The notes under the pieces: model-generated | Seen by the model: the letters and a program-made list of their open reading frames with translations, nothing else | Databases searched by the model: none | Told to the model about the DNA's origin: nothing | In this document: one piece after another, positions 35,002-43,671 of the stretch | Position numbering within the stretch: the stretch's first letter is position 1 | Layout: each line of letters starts with the position of its first letter | Assembly: GCF_002835805.1 (NCBI RefSeq) | Contig: NZ_PISE01000021.1 | Coordinates: 1-50,953 of the forward strand | Length of the DNA stretch: 50,953 bases | Origin: Niallia nealsonii | GTDB lineage: Bacteria; Bacillota; Bacilli; Bacillales; Cytobacillaceae | Reading direction: 5' to 3' | Made by a program: the position numbers and the translations under genes

Positions 35002-35481
35002 ATGTTAGCAGAACCGTATAATCGATTATCGCCAAAATCAGTAGAAATATGGAGAATAATGGGGGTTATTTCAGGTCTTTTTCTATTCGTCGTATTTGCT
35101 GGAGTAATTACATTGACCGTTATATTTCATTGGCATTTATTATTTTCAATCATAAGCTTTTTAATCATCACTATCTATTTTGTGCTTTTTGTTGGCATAC
35201 TTCCAAAGATGAAATGGAAAAGGTGGAGGTATGAAATTAGAGAGGATGAGATTGAAATACAACAAGGTGTGCTAGTGATAAAAAGAACGCTTGTGCCAAT
35301 GATTCGTGTGCAGCATGTTGATACAAAGCAGGGGCCGTTGCTTAGGAAATACCATTTGGCAACTGTTTCTATTTCAACTGCGGCAACTGTACACGAAATC
35401 CCTGCACTCGGTTTAGAAGAAGCAGAAGAAATCAGAACATATATCTCTGTCAAAACAAAGGTGGCAAAAGAAGATGTTTGA
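35002..35481 (+). CDS. ydbS: PH domain-containing membrane protein YdbS
   Basis: 159 residues. Two adjacent membrane helices (about residues 20-65) are followed by a bacterial PH domain (bPH_2, PF03703): RYEIREDEIEIQQGVLVIKR, TLVPMIRVQHVDTKQGPLLR, VSISTAATVHEIPAL. Paired with YdbT in bacilli; I recall the pair being linked to resistance against the circular bacteriocin amylocyclicin, with mechanism unknown. Ribosome site AGAGGGGG. Overlaps ydbT by 8 bases. Confidence 0.9.
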   Translation: MLAEPYNRLSPKSVEIWRIMGVISGLFLFVVFAGVITLTVIFHWHLLFSIISFLIITIYFVLFVGILPKMKWKRWRYEIREDEIEIQQGVLVIKRTLVPMIRVQHVDTKQGPLLRKYHLATVSISTAATVHEIPALGLEEAEEIRTYISVKTKVAKEDV

Positions 35482-36907
35482 GCAAAAGAAACTTCATCCT
35501 ATCACCATTTTATATAATATTTTTCGACAGCTAAAGGAAATTATTTTTCCAGTCATTGCTATTTTTGTATTTGGAGGAACTTCATCTAAATGGGATTTCT
35601 TTTACCATGTAGGTTTAATTGTTTTTAGTATATTTGTGCTTGTTGGAGGAGTGCTTTCTTGGTTCTTTTTTCGCTATTATTTGCATCAAGGAGAACTTAG
35701 AATTGAAAATGGTGTATTTGTTAAGAAAAAACGGTTTATTCCTTTTGAAAGAATACAAAGCATCGATTTTACAGAAGGTATTTTACATAGACCATTCGGG
35801 CTTGTGAAAGTAAAAATAGAAACAGCTGGGGGAGCAGGTGAAGCAGAAGCTGTGCTCACAGCTATCCATATGAAAGATGCTATTAAATTAAGGGATTATA
35901 TTAATAAACATAAAAATCAAAAGAATGATTTAGAGGATGAAATCTTAGAGGAGAATAAACAAGAATTATACAAAATAACCACAAAAGAACTGCTCATATT
36001 AGCAACTACTTCTGGTGGGATTGGTGTTGTGTTCTCCGCGCTTATTGCCGTTATTTCGCAATTTGATGACTTAATTCCATATAAAAAAATATTTCGTGAA
36101 TTTCAGCATGTTGTCTCAAGCGGCATGGTTGTTCTTACATCTATTGTCTTTATTTTATTTATTCTATTATGGATAGTCTCTTTCCTGATTACTGTGTTAA
36201 AATATGCAAATTTTACAATAGCTAAAATAGAGAATGATTTAGTGGTATCGAGAGGATTATTAGAGAAAAAGCAAATTACGATTCCGTTGAGCCGTATCCA
36301 AGCTGTTAGAATAAGGGAGAATATTTTAAGACAGCCCTTTGGTTTAGCGGCCGTTTATTTAGAAAGCGCTGGAGGCTCTTTAAACGACAACGAAGCTTCG
36401 AGTATGGTGATAATGCCTGTTAGCAAAAAAGTGAAAATAAAAAAACTTTTGTTGGAAATATTGCCTGATTATGAGTTAGTGGATGATTTACATGCTCCTC
36501 CAAAAAAGGCAAGGTTTCGATATATGCTTCGCGATAGTTGGATTGCAGTTCCTATTGCAGGGTTGTCATTCTATTATTTTCATCTATGGGGCATAATTTC
36601 TATTGTCTTGTTTGTGCTTTTGCCTAGCTGGGGCTACCTTAAATATCGTGCTGCTGGATGGGGTGTAACAAATAAACAGTTAACGATTTCGTTTCGCCAT
36701 TTAGAAAAAACGACACTTATTATGAAAAAAAATCGAATTCAAGCATTAGATTATAAAGAAGGGTTTTGGCAGAGAGGGGCAGGTCTTGCTTCATTAAGCT
36801 GTTTAGTTGCTTCCGGAATTGGAGGATCTGGTGGTACTGTTTATGACTTAAGAAAAGAGGAAATAGACAAAGTATATAATTGGTACTCCTATTCTGTAAA
36901 AAAGTAA
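35474..36907 (+). CDS. ydbT: Multi-PH-domain membrane protein YdbT
   Basis: 477 residues. Two to three repeats of membrane-helix pair plus bPH_2 domain: first PH at about 75-145 (LRIENGVFVKKKRFIPFERI, DFTEGILHRPFGLVKVKIET), second at about 245-330 (VVSRGLLEKKQITIPLSRI, QAVRIRENILRQPFGLAAVY), third at about 395-470 (NKQLTISFRHLEKTTLIMKK). The repeat pattern R(I/V)Q-[SA]-(I/V)..-ENILRQPFGL recurs. It presumably forms a membrane complex with YdbS. The molecular function is unknown. Same order as B. subtilis. Confidence 0.9.
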   Translation: MFEQKKLHPITILYNIFRQLKEIIFPVIAIFVFGGTSSKWDFFYHVGLIVFSIFVLVGGVLSWFFFRYYLHQGELRIENGVFVKKKRFIPFERIQSIDFTEGILHRPFGLVKVKIETAGGAGEAEAVLTAIHMKDAIKLRDYINKHKNQKNDLEDEILEENKQELYKITTKELLILATTSGGIGVVFSALIAVISQFDDLIPYKKIFREFQHVVSSGMVVLTSIVFILFILLWIVSFLITVLKYANFTIAKIENDLVVSRGLLEKKQITIPLSRIQAVRIRENILRQPFGLAAVYLESAGGSLNDNEASSMVIMPVSKKVKIKKLLLEILPDYELVDDLHAPPKKARFRYMLRDSWIAVPIAGLSFYYFHLWGIISIVLFVLLPSWGYLKYRAAGWGVTNKQLTISFRHLEKTTLIMKKNRIQALDYKEGFWQRGAGLASLSCLVASGIGGSGGTVYDLRKEEIDKVYNWYSYSVKK

Positions 36908-37034
36908 AAAATGATCCATACTATTTCGGATAAGGAGCAAAAATTTAAAAGAGTTGCTAATTATATAGAAATATATAGGCTCTATAGAATGCATGATTCC
37001 TATATATTTAATAAAATATCTTTTTTTATCAAGT

Positions 37035-37156
37035 ATTAACAAGCTTTTGGCCCCCACCTAAGGGATGATAAGAGAAAACGAGAAAACTAGGCGGGGAGAA
37101 ACTTGCTGAGTAAAAGCCTGGCTGGTTCCGATAATCGGATTATTTCACTTTATCGA
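37035..37156 (+). repeat. Dispersed structured repeat, copy B
   Basis: Blocks in order: ATTAACAAGCTTTTGG, CCCCCACCTAAGGGAT, AAGAGAAAACGAGAAAACTA, GGCGGGGAGAAACTTG, GTAAAAGCCTGGCTGGTTC, then TATTTCACTTTAT. CCCACCTA and TAGGCGGGG can pair as the closing stem. The tail runs into the last codons of the convergent rhomboid gene, where 37131-37146 and 37155-37170 make a 16-bp perfect hairpin. Compared with copy A the terminal G-rich hairpin is replaced by this one. Confidence 0.7.
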
Positions 37157-37872
37157 AATAATCCGATTATTGCCAGTAGTAGAAGAATGCCCCAAATGAT
37201 AATAGTTTTGATAGGCGGCCTTTTTCTTCTAGAAAGGCTGTTTTTGATATGAGAAAACTCTTCTTTATATGTGTTTAAGATTTTTTTTTCTTTCTTTTGT
37301 GAAATGCTTCCAATCACTAATCCACATAAAAAACCGAAAAGGTGGGCAGATACATTAATATTTGGCTGTAAAAAGGTCATAATTAAGCTTAAAATGGCAA
37401 TCGTAGCAATAACTTGGGAATTATTTTTAGAAATAATATCTTTTCTAAAAACAATCAGCGCAATATAATATCCAAATAGCCCAAAAATGGCACCGCTTGA
37501 TCCAAGATGAGTATAAGTCAATGGTTCTACTAAAAGTGTAGCAATATTGGCAAGTACGCCTGTAGCAAGGTATAGAAACATAAAGCGAATTCTTCCTAAA
37601 ATTATCTCTAGAGCAGGTCCAAATAGAAAAATGCTAAAACTGTTAAATAAAAAATGAGAAAAGCTTCCGTGGATGAAAATAGGCGTTATTAGTCTCCACC
37701 ATTCTCCTTGAATAATATATAAATTAACGCCAATTGTTTGCTCTAAGATATAATCATTTGGAAAAATGGAGATAGTAGTGACTATATATAATAGAAGATG
37801 GATAATCAGAATAGCTGAAACGATAGGATATTTTGCAATAAATTCTTTAAAACTCTCTCTTCTTGTAAACAT
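37150..37872 (-). CDS. Rhomboid family intramembrane serine protease
   Basis: 240 residues, six to seven membrane helices. Rhomboid signature: GEWWRLITPIFIHGSFSHFL with FNSFSIFLFGPALE after it, catalytic Ser in GSSGAIFGLFGYYIAL and catalytic His in INVSAHLFGFLCGLVIGS. Corresponds to B. subtilis YdcA. Cleaves substrates within the membrane; substrate unknown. Positively charged cytoplasmic tail (LSRRKRPPIK). Its 3' end coincides with the tail of repeat copy B, so the last residues may have been shaped by that element. Confidence 0.92.
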   Translation of the reverse strand: MFTRRESFKEFIAKYPIVSAILIIHLLLYIVTTISIFPNDYILEQTIGVNLYIIQGEWWRLITPIFIHGSFSHFLFNSFSIFLFGPALEIILGRIRFMFLYLATGVLANIATLLVEPLTYTHLGSSGAIFGLFGYYIALIVFRKDIISKNNSQVIATIAILSLIMTFLQPNINVSAHLFGFLCGLVIGSISQKKEKKILNTYKEEFSHIKNSLSRRKRPPIKTIIIWGILLLLAIIGLFR

Positions 37873-37975
37873 GATAAAAACCTCCTCTGTCGCCTCTTCC
37901 TACATAATAACCAATGTAAGGGGAAAGTAGTACTAAATTTATGCTTAAAATCATGAAATTAGAAGGATGTGTCAT

Positions 37976-38329
37976 ATGATTAGTGGAATAGGAATCGATA
38001 TTATTGAACTAGATAGAATAAAAGAGCTTATAAAAAGAAAACAAGAATTTGCTGAGCGAATACTAACAGAAAAAGAGCTGATAAACTATAAAAAATTGAA
38101 GGGAAATAGACAAATAGAATATCTTGCTGGCAGATTTGCAGCAAAGGAAGCTTTTTCCAAAGCAATGGGAACCGGAATAGGAAAAAATTTAAGTTTTCAG
38201 GATATAGAGGTGGATAAAGATGCACAGGGAAAACCTTATATTGTCAAACCTGTTGCTAGTGGAGTGCATATATCGATTACCCACAGCAGGAAGTATGCGT
38301 GTGCACAAGTTATCATTGAAAAAGAATAA
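37976..38329 (+). CDS. acpS: Holo-[acyl-carrier-protein] synthase
   Basis: 117 residues from ATG 37976, spaced 8 bases from AGAAGGA; the ATG at 37967 touches that site. 4'-phosphopantetheinyl transferase fold with GIGIDIIELDRIKEL (Mg-binding Asp), EYLAGRFAAKEAFSKAMGTG (Glu of KEA) and HISITHSRKYA. It transfers the phosphopantetheine arm from CoA to acyl carrier protein. Divergent from the rhomboid gene, as in B. subtilis (acpS = ydcB). Confidence 0.94.
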   Translation: MISGIGIDIIELDRIKELIKRKQEFAERILTEKELINYKKLKGNRQIEYLAGRFAAKEAFSKAMGTGIGKNLSFQDIEVDKDAQGKPYIVKPVASGVHISITHSRKYACAQVIIEKE

Positions 38330-38520
38330 AGCAATCGCGAGCTTGTTCAATTGTTAGTAGCATATTTCCTATGGTTGTCTCATATATTCATAGAGCAATA
38401 GGAGAAATAAGCGGGGAAATCAGAAGTGGATAAGAATGGACTAAATATTTAGTTTTTCTTATAAAACTGATTCTGTTTTTTTCTTCTTGAACGTGAAATG
38501 AGAATAGGGGAGTTGAAAAA

Positions 38521-39534
38521 ATGAACAAGAAGTTATGGTTGCTATTTGTAGGGCTAACAGTCATGCTTTTGTTAACTGCCTGTGGGACAAAGTCAAAGGA
38601 TGAAGTCTTAAAAGATTTAAGCGAAAAGGTTTCGACAAAAGGATATAAAGCTGATGCAGAAATGACCTTGCAAATGGGGACCGACCCACAAACATACGAA
38701 GTACAAATTTGGCATAAAGATCCTTCTTATTATCGAGTAAATCTTAAAAATGCCAAAAAAGATCAGAGTCAAATGATTTTGAAAAATGATGAGGGTGTAT
38801 ATGTATTAACACCTGCATTAAACAAAAGCTTTAAATTTCAAAGCGAATGGCCAGAAAACAGCAGTCAGGCATATTTGTATGAATCCTTGGTCAAAGATAT
38901 AGAAGAGGATAAAGGAGCAAAGTTCCAAGCGACAGATAAATATTATGTTTTTGAAACGAAAACACGCTATCAAAATAATAAAATGCTGCCAACACAAGAA
39001 ATTACATTAAATAAAAAAGATCTTTCACCAGTTAGTGTGAAAGTAAAAGATACAGAGGGTACAGCGGTAGTTAAAGTGAAGTTTTCCAATGTGAAATTTG
39101 ACGTAGATTTTGATAAGGCCGATTTCGATTTGAAAAAGAGCATGACAGCTGCAAAACTTGTAGTACCAGTTATGGGAGAAGTAGAAGATCAAACATTCTC
39201 TGTTAAATATCCAGAAGAGCAAATAGAAGGGGTAAGTTTAGTAGAGGAGAAAAAAGTGACAACAGAAAATGGAAGTCGTGTAGTCTTAACTTATGAAGGA
39301 GACGGGAAGTCCTATACCATTATTCAAGAAAAGGCAGAAATAGCTCCGGCAACAGCAGGACCAATAACAATGACAGGAGAGCCTATTGATCTTGGATTCA
39401 CGATTGGTTCAGTAAGCGATAATAAAGTGACATGGACATTTGGGGGAGTGGACTATATTATTGCTTCAACAGAGTTGACAAAAGATGAAATGGTTAGCAT
39501 CGCCCGTTCTGTACAAGGGGAAGCAATTAAATAA
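38521..39534 (+). CDS. ydcC: LolA-like lipoprotein YdcC
   Basis: 337 residues. The lipoprotein signal peptide ends LLLTAC with the modified Cys at residue 21. The rest resembles the LolA/LppX-like half-barrel that binds lipids: KDEVLKDLSEKVSTKGYKAD, EVQIWHKDPSYYRVNLKN, EGVYVLTPALNKSFKFQSEW. Corresponds to B. subtilis YdcC, which sits between acpS and alr and was reported to have a sporulation-related role. The lipid ligand is unknown. Ends at a terminator. Confidence 0.88.
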   Translation: MNKKLWLLFVGLTVMLLLTACGTKSKDEVLKDLSEKVSTKGYKADAEMTLQMGTDPQTYEVQIWHKDPSYYRVNLKNAKKDQSQMILKNDEGVYVLTPALNKSFKFQSEWPENSSQAYLYESLVKDIEEDKGAKFQATDKYYVFETKTRYQNNKMLPTQEITLNKKDLSPVSVKVKDTEGTAVVKVKFSNVKFDVDFDKADFDLKKSMTAAKLVVPVMGEVEDQTFSVKYPEEQIEGVSLVEEKKVTTENGSRVVLTYEGDGKSYTIIQEKAEIAPATAGPITMTGEPIDLGFTIGSVSDNKVTWTFGGVDYIIASTELTKDEMVSIARSVQGEAIK

Positions 39535-39570
39535 AAAGCAATGACAGGATAGTTGAATAGGAAAGATGGA

Positions 39571-39598
39571 GACAGTTTCTTTAGGGAAGCTGTTTTTT
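39571..39598 (+). terminator. Terminator of ydcC
   Basis: ACAGTTTC-(TTTAGG)-GAAGCTGT, 8 bp with one G-T pair, followed by TTTTTT. Confidence 0.85.
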
Positions 39599-39691
39599 GT
39601 ATATAAAAAGGCAATTGGTATGTTGACAAGGGGTATGGAGAGTAGAATAATTTAATAAAAAGTTTATCCTTAAAGGAAGTGTCATAAGTTA

Positions 39692-40849
39692 ATGGAATTA
39701 GAAGGAACGTTTTTTCGAGATACATGGGCAGAAATTGATTTGGATGCCATTTTTTATAATGTAGCAGAAATGAAAAAAAGATTAGAGGCCGAAAGTAAAT
39801 TATTTGCTGTTGTAAAAGCGAATGGATATGGTCATGGTGCTTTTCAAATGGCCCAAACAGCTTTAGAGGCAGGTGCAGATTACTTAGCCGTGGCCTTTTT
39901 GGATGAAGCGATTCAATTGAGACAAAAAGGGATAGATGCCCCGATATTGGTGCTTGGAGCAGTGCGTTTTACCGATTTGAAAATGGCAGTAAAACATAAT
40001 ATAACAGTTACTATGTTCGATTTAGATTGGCTGAAAAAAACAGCCTCCTTTTTAAATGGGGAACATGCAATAAAAGTTCATATCAAGTTAGATACAGGTA
40101 TGGGGAGAATTGGCTTGAGGGAGAAAAAAGAACTTATAGAGGTTGAAAACATATTGTCTGAAAATCAGAATATAGTAGTAGAAGGAGTATTTACACACTT
40201 CGCTACAGCAGACGAATTAAATACTATTTATATGGAAAAACAGCTCCATCGTTTTCGGGAATTGCTTTCTTGTTTCTCTGAAAAACCAGCGATTATTCAT
40301 TGCAGCAATAGTGCTAGTAGCCTGCTTCATCCAGATTTGCAATATAATGCTATTAGAATGGGGATCTCTATGTATGGGCTAACTCCATCCCTAGAAATAG
40401 AACAAAGTCTACCGTTTCCTTTGAAGGAGGCCTTTTCCCTTCATACACGAATTGTCCAAGTGAAAAAACTGAAAAAAGGGGAAAAAGTAAGTTATGGTGC
40501 TACGTATGAGGCGATGGAAGATGAATGGATAGGAACGCTGCCAATTGGGTATGCTGATGGGTGGCTAAGAAAATTAAGTGGTCAAGAAGTACTTGTAAAT
40601 GGCGAAAGAGTGCCTATTATCGGCAGAATTTGTATGGATCAATGTATGATCAAGCTACAGTCATATATAGAACCTGGGACAAAAGTTACATTGATTGGGG
40701 AGCAAGATTTTGGTGAGATTTCTGTGAATGAGATTGCAGCTAAATTAAAAACCATTAATTATGAAGTAACCTGTTCTATATCTAATAGAGTCCCCCGCTT
40801 ATATAGAAAAGAAGGGAATTATGTAGAAGTGGTTAATCCATTAGTGTGA
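39692..40849 (+). CDS. alr: Alanine racemase
   Basis: 385 residues. TIM-barrel with the PLP lysine in FAVVKANGYGHGA (about residue 39), MGRIGLREKKEL, EGVFTHFATADE, HCSNSASSLL, YNAIRMGISMYGL, and C-terminal beta domain with catalytic Tyr in VSYGATYEA and PIIGRICMDQCMI. It makes D-alanine for Ddl and the cell wall. Single-gene unit placed just before the EndoAI/EndoA pair, as in B. subtilis. Confidence 0.95.
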   Translation: MELEGTFFRDTWAEIDLDAIFYNVAEMKKRLEAESKLFAVVKANGYGHGAFQMAQTALEAGADYLAVAFLDEAIQLRQKGIDAPILVLGAVRFTDLKMAVKHNITVTMFDLDWLKKTASFLNGEHAIKVHIKLDTGMGRIGLREKKELIEVENILSENQNIVVEGVFTHFATADELNTIYMEKQLHRFRELLSCFSEKPAIIHCSNSASSLLHPDLQYNAIRMGISMYGLTPSLEIEQSLPFPLKEAFSLHTRIVQVKKLKKGEKVSYGATYEAMEDEWIGTLPIGYADGWLRKLSGQEVLVNGERVPIIGRICMDQCMIKLQSYIEPGTKVTLIGEQDFGEISVNEIAAKLKTINYEVTCSISNRVPRLYRKEGNYVEVVNPLV

Positions 40850-41065
40850 TAGAGTTTATTGGGTAAAAGAACAGTAAAATCTGTAAGTGAGAACAAAGTT
40901 ATGCAGCTATTATTTTTTGTTATTGAACTTTGTTGATTAATGGAATGAAAAAAAATAGGATGATTTAACATGGTCAATAAATAAAGTGCATTTTAAAAAA
41001 ATATGTAACTATGCATAAAAGATACATTTTTTGGTGGATAATACAGTAGAATTACTGAATGTACT

Positions 41066-41093
41066 TTGCATATTGTTCTATTAATGGTATGAT
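41066..41093 (+). promoter_or_regulatory. Probable promoter of the mazE/mazF-type pair
   Basis: TTGCAT (41066-41071) and TATGAT (41088-41093), 16-base spacer. The 40850-41144 gap otherwise has only a 9-bp inverted repeat AACAAAGTT/AACTTTGTT (40892-40934) without a T run. Confidence 0.5.
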
Positions 41094-41144
41094 TGAAAAA
41101 GCAGAGCTAAATATGGTGTGTAGTGATGGTGGAGGTGTATGTTT

Positions 41145-41426
41145 GTGTCTGAATCTAGCGCAACAACAGAAATCTTAGTAAGATTACCAAAGCATTTGTT
41201 AACTGAATTGGACGGTTTCGTAAAGCAGGAAAATGTGAATCGTAGTGAATTTATTTATCAAGCGACTAAAATGTATCTTCGTGAACGGAAAAAGAGACAT
41301 ATCCGGGAATCCATGAGACGAGGTTATATGGAAATGGCGAAATTAAATTTGTCTATTGCATCAGAAAGCTTTTTGGCAGAATATGAGGCAGAGCATACAG
41401 TTGAACGTCTTGTAAGCGGAGGGTAA
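41145..41426 (+). CDS. ndoAI: Antitoxin EndoAI (MazE-type, ribbon-helix-helix)
   Basis: 93 residues from GTG 41145, giving [15 protein letters not shown], which matches the B. subtilis antitoxin start; GGAGGTG lies 7 bases upstream. An ATG at 41139 is one base from that site. An N-terminal CopG-like ribbon-helix-helix DNA-binding part is followed by a basic helix and [19 protein letters not shown], and the C-terminal toxin-neutralising tail [16 protein letters not shown]. It binds and inactivates the EndoA RNase encoded 5 bases downstream and probably represses the pair. Confidence 0.93.
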   Translation: MSESSATTEILVRLPKHLLTELDGFVKQENVNRSEFIYQATKMYLRERKKRHIRESMRRGYMEMAKLNLSIASESFLAEYEAEHTVERLVSGG

Positions 41427-41430
41427 TCCT

Positions 41431-41781
41431 TTGATTGTTAAACGTGGTGACGTTTACTTTGCAGACCTATCCCCAGTTGTTGGCTCAGAGCAAGGCGGTG
41501 TCCGTCCTGTACTTGTCATTCAAAACGACATCGGGAATCGGTTCAGTCCCACAGTCATTATAGCAGCAATTACGGCTCAGATACAGAAAGCGAAATTGCC
41601 GACACATGTGGAAATTGACGCGAAACGATATGGTTTTGAAAGAGATTCCGTAATTCTTTTAGAACAAATTCGCACAATAGATAAACAAAGGCTAACGGAC
41701 AAAATCACTCATCTCGATGATGAAATGATGGAAAAAGTGGATGAAGCCTTACAGATAAGTTTAGGTCTCATAGAATTCTAA
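41431..41781 (+). CDS. ndoA: mRNA interferase toxin EndoA (MazF/PemK family)
   Basis: 116 residues, TTG start ([20 protein letters not shown]). The SH3-like barrel has the [11 protein letters not shown] catalytic Arg, [12 protein letters not shown] with Thr, [24 protein letters not shown] and the C-terminal [13 protein letters not shown]. The EndoA/YdcE family cleaves UACAU-type sites in mRNA. Two terminators follow, separating the pair from the rsb operon. Confidence 0.94.
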   Translation: MIVKRGDVYFADLSPVVGSEQGGVRPVLVIQNDIGNRFSPTVIIAAITAQIQKAKLPTHVEIDAKRYGFERDSVILLEQIRTIDKQRLTDKITHLDDEMMEKVDEALQISLGLIEF

Positions 41782-41788
41782 AAAACAT

Positions 41789-41818
41789 GGAGCGCTTCTT
41801 AGTGGAGCGCTTTTTTTT
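41789..41818 (+). terminator. First terminator after ndoA
   Basis: GGAGCGCTTC-(TTAGT)-GGAGCGCTTT: a 10-bp stem using G-T pairs, with a run of eight T. Eight bases past the ndoA stop. Confidence 0.85.
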
Positions 41819-41834
41819 ATTATCTATGCACAAG

Positions 41835-41866
41835 AAGCAAGTAGTATAAATTCTACTTGCTTTTTT
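41835..41866 (+). terminator. Second terminator before rsbR
   Basis: AAGCAAGTAG-(TATAAATT)-CTACTTGCTT, a 10-bp perfect stem followed by TTTTT. Placed in tandem with the first one, between ndoA and rsbR. Confidence 0.88.
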
Positions 41867-42068
41867 TATTTAGCCTGAAATATTCTTTTGTAATCGTGTA
41901 AATAATGGAAGTTTTTTTAGATGTCTTATAAAAAATGGTTTATGATAGACGGAAAAAGGGTATATAAAAAAGTCATAGAACAATTCTTTGCAAGTAAACA
42001 AAGATTTTTATATAAAGAGCAATCATAAAATAAATTATGTTTTTAATATGGTAAAATGGAGGCAGGCC

Positions 42069-42893
42069 ATGCAAAAGGAATTTTTGACCTATATTCAGAA
42101 TCATCGTGAAGATATTATAGCTAGTTGGCTACAGCGTATTGACGAGAAGACAGCGGAGATGGCTAAAAAGTTAGAAGAAGATCATTTGATTTCTTCGGCT
42201 GCACAAGAATATATTGATCTACTTATCAACGAATCGCTTGGCTTGATGGATGATTCCGATAATCAACTAATTGTATTTATTGAAAAAGCGGTTAGTTTAA
42301 ATTGGCATTTAAACATGTTAGTAACAGGTTTGCAAATCTTTGAAGAAATTATTTTTCAAGGAATGGAAAAGGAAAAAGCCTTTTATGATAATAAACAATT
42401 ACAATATGTAGAAAATTTCCATAGTTGGCTGCATCCTTTATGCAACAAAATTATTCGAATGTATTCAAATGTTTGGGAACGAACGGTTTCTATACAAAAA
42501 GTTGCTTTGCAAGAATTATCTGCGCCGTTAATTCCAGTTTTTGAGGGCATAACAATTATGCCATTAGTGGGTACGATAGATACACAAAGAGCAAAACAGA
42601 TTATGGAAAATTTACTGAATGGTGTTGTAAAGCATAGATCAGAAGTTGTGTTAATAGATATAACAGGTGTCCCTGTGGTGGATACGATGGTTGCACACCA
42701 TATTATCCAAGCGACTAATGCGGTGCGATTAGTGGGAACAAAAAGCATGATTGTTGGCATAAGGCCAGAAATTGCTCAAACAATTGTAAACCTAGGCATA
42801 AATTTAGATCAGTTTGAAACAAAAAACACACTGAAAAAAGGGATGGAAAGTGCGTTGGAATATACAAATAGAAAGTTGGTTGGATTGGGGTGA
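42069..42893 (+). CDS. rsbR: Stressosome co-antagonist RsbR
   Basis: 274 residues from ATG 42069 (GGAGG 6 bases upstream). The open frame begins at 41988 but without a start signal. An N-terminal non-haem globin-like sensor domain (about 1-140) is followed by a linker helix and a STAS domain (about 155-265) with [20 protein letters not shown] and [20 protein letters not shown]. Phosphorylatable Thr residues are at the expected places (TIDTQ and VVDTM). With RsbS it forms the stressosome that traps RsbT until stress. Confidence 0.94.
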   Translation: MQKEFLTYIQNHREDIIASWLQRIDEKTAEMAKKLEEDHLISSAAQEYIDLLINESLGLMDDSDNQLIVFIEKAVSLNWHLNMLVTGLQIFEEIIFQGMEKEKAFYDNKQLQYVENFHSWLHPLCNKIIRMYSNVWERTVSIQKVALQELSAPLIPVFEGITIMPLVGTIDTQRAKQIMENLLNGVVKHRSEVVLIDITGVPVVDTMVAHHIIQATNAVRLVGTKSMIVGIRPEIAQTIVNLGINLDQFETKNTLKKGMESALEYTNRKLVGLG

Positions 42894-43255
42894 ATAAAGT
42901 GAGAATACCAATTTTAAAACTTCATGATTGTTTGCTTGTCTCTATTCAATGGGAATTGGACGATCAGACAGCGTTGAAATTTCAAGAAGACTTATTAAAT
43001 AAAATACATGAAACAAGTGCAAATGGTGTGGTAATCGATTTAACATCTATTGATTTTATTGACTCCTTTATTGCGAAAGTCTTAGGAGATGTCATTGGTA
43101 TGTCTAAACTAATGGGAGCAAAGGTTGTATTAACAGGAATTCAGCCAGCGGTTGCTATTACCTTAGTTGAACTTGGCATTAGCTTGGATGATGTATTAAC
43201 AGCCTTAGATTTGGAAAAAGGTCTGGAGAAATTACAACAGGAATTGGGGGATTGA
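42890..43255 (+). CDS. rsbS: Stressosome scaffold/antagonist RsbS
   Basis: 121 residues, a single STAS domain: [40 protein letters not shown] with the Ser target of RsbT. GTG start overlapping the rsbR stop by 4 bases. Forms the core of the stressosome with RsbR and sequesters the RsbT kinase. Confidence 0.94.
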   Translation: MNKVRIPILKLHDCLLVSIQWELDDQTALKFQEDLLNKIHETSANGVVIDLTSIDFIDSFIAKVLGDVIGMSKLMGAKVVLTGIQPAVAITLVELGISLDDVLTALDLEKGLEKLQQELGD

Positions 43256-43258
43256 CCG

Positions 43259-43660
43259 ATGGGACACCAATCCTGTGTAAAAATTGTAAATGAATGGGAT
43301 ATAGTTGCAGCACGACAGTTGGGAAGAAACGTTGCAAAAGAACTAGGATTCGGTACAGTTGATCAGGCGCGAATTACTACAGCAATAAGCGAATTAGCAA
43401 GAAATATATACTTGTATGCTGGGCAAGGACAAATATGTATAGAGAAACTAATGGAAAATGGAAAAGTCGGTTTAAAGCTAAGTGCGGTAGACAGCGGGCC
43501 GGGAATTAAAGATTTAAGGCAAGTTATGCAAGATGGATTTTCGACATCCGGTGGTTTAGGTGCTGGACTGCCTGGTGTTAAACGATTAATGGATGAATTT
43601 AATATCGAAACTTCTGTGGGTGTCGGGACAGATATAAAGGCAATAAAATGGCTCAGATAG
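43259..43660 (+). CDS. rsbT: Serine/threonine-protein kinase RsbT (switch protein)
   Basis: 133 residues, GHKL-fold kinase: N box TTAISELARNIYLYA, G1 box SAVDSGPGIKDL and G2 box SGGLGAGLPGVKRLMDEF. It phosphorylates RsbR and RsbS on stress, is released, and then binds and activates the RsbU phosphatase. Only 3 bases separate it from rsbS. Confidence 0.94.
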   Translation: MGHQSCVKIVNEWDIVAARQLGRNVAKELGFGTVDQARITTAISELARNIYLYAGQGQICIEKLMENGKVGLKLSAVDSGPGIKDLRQVMQDGFSTSGGLGAGLPGVKRLMDEFNIETSVGVGTDIKAIKWLR

Positions 43661-43671
43661 GGGGGGAATAG

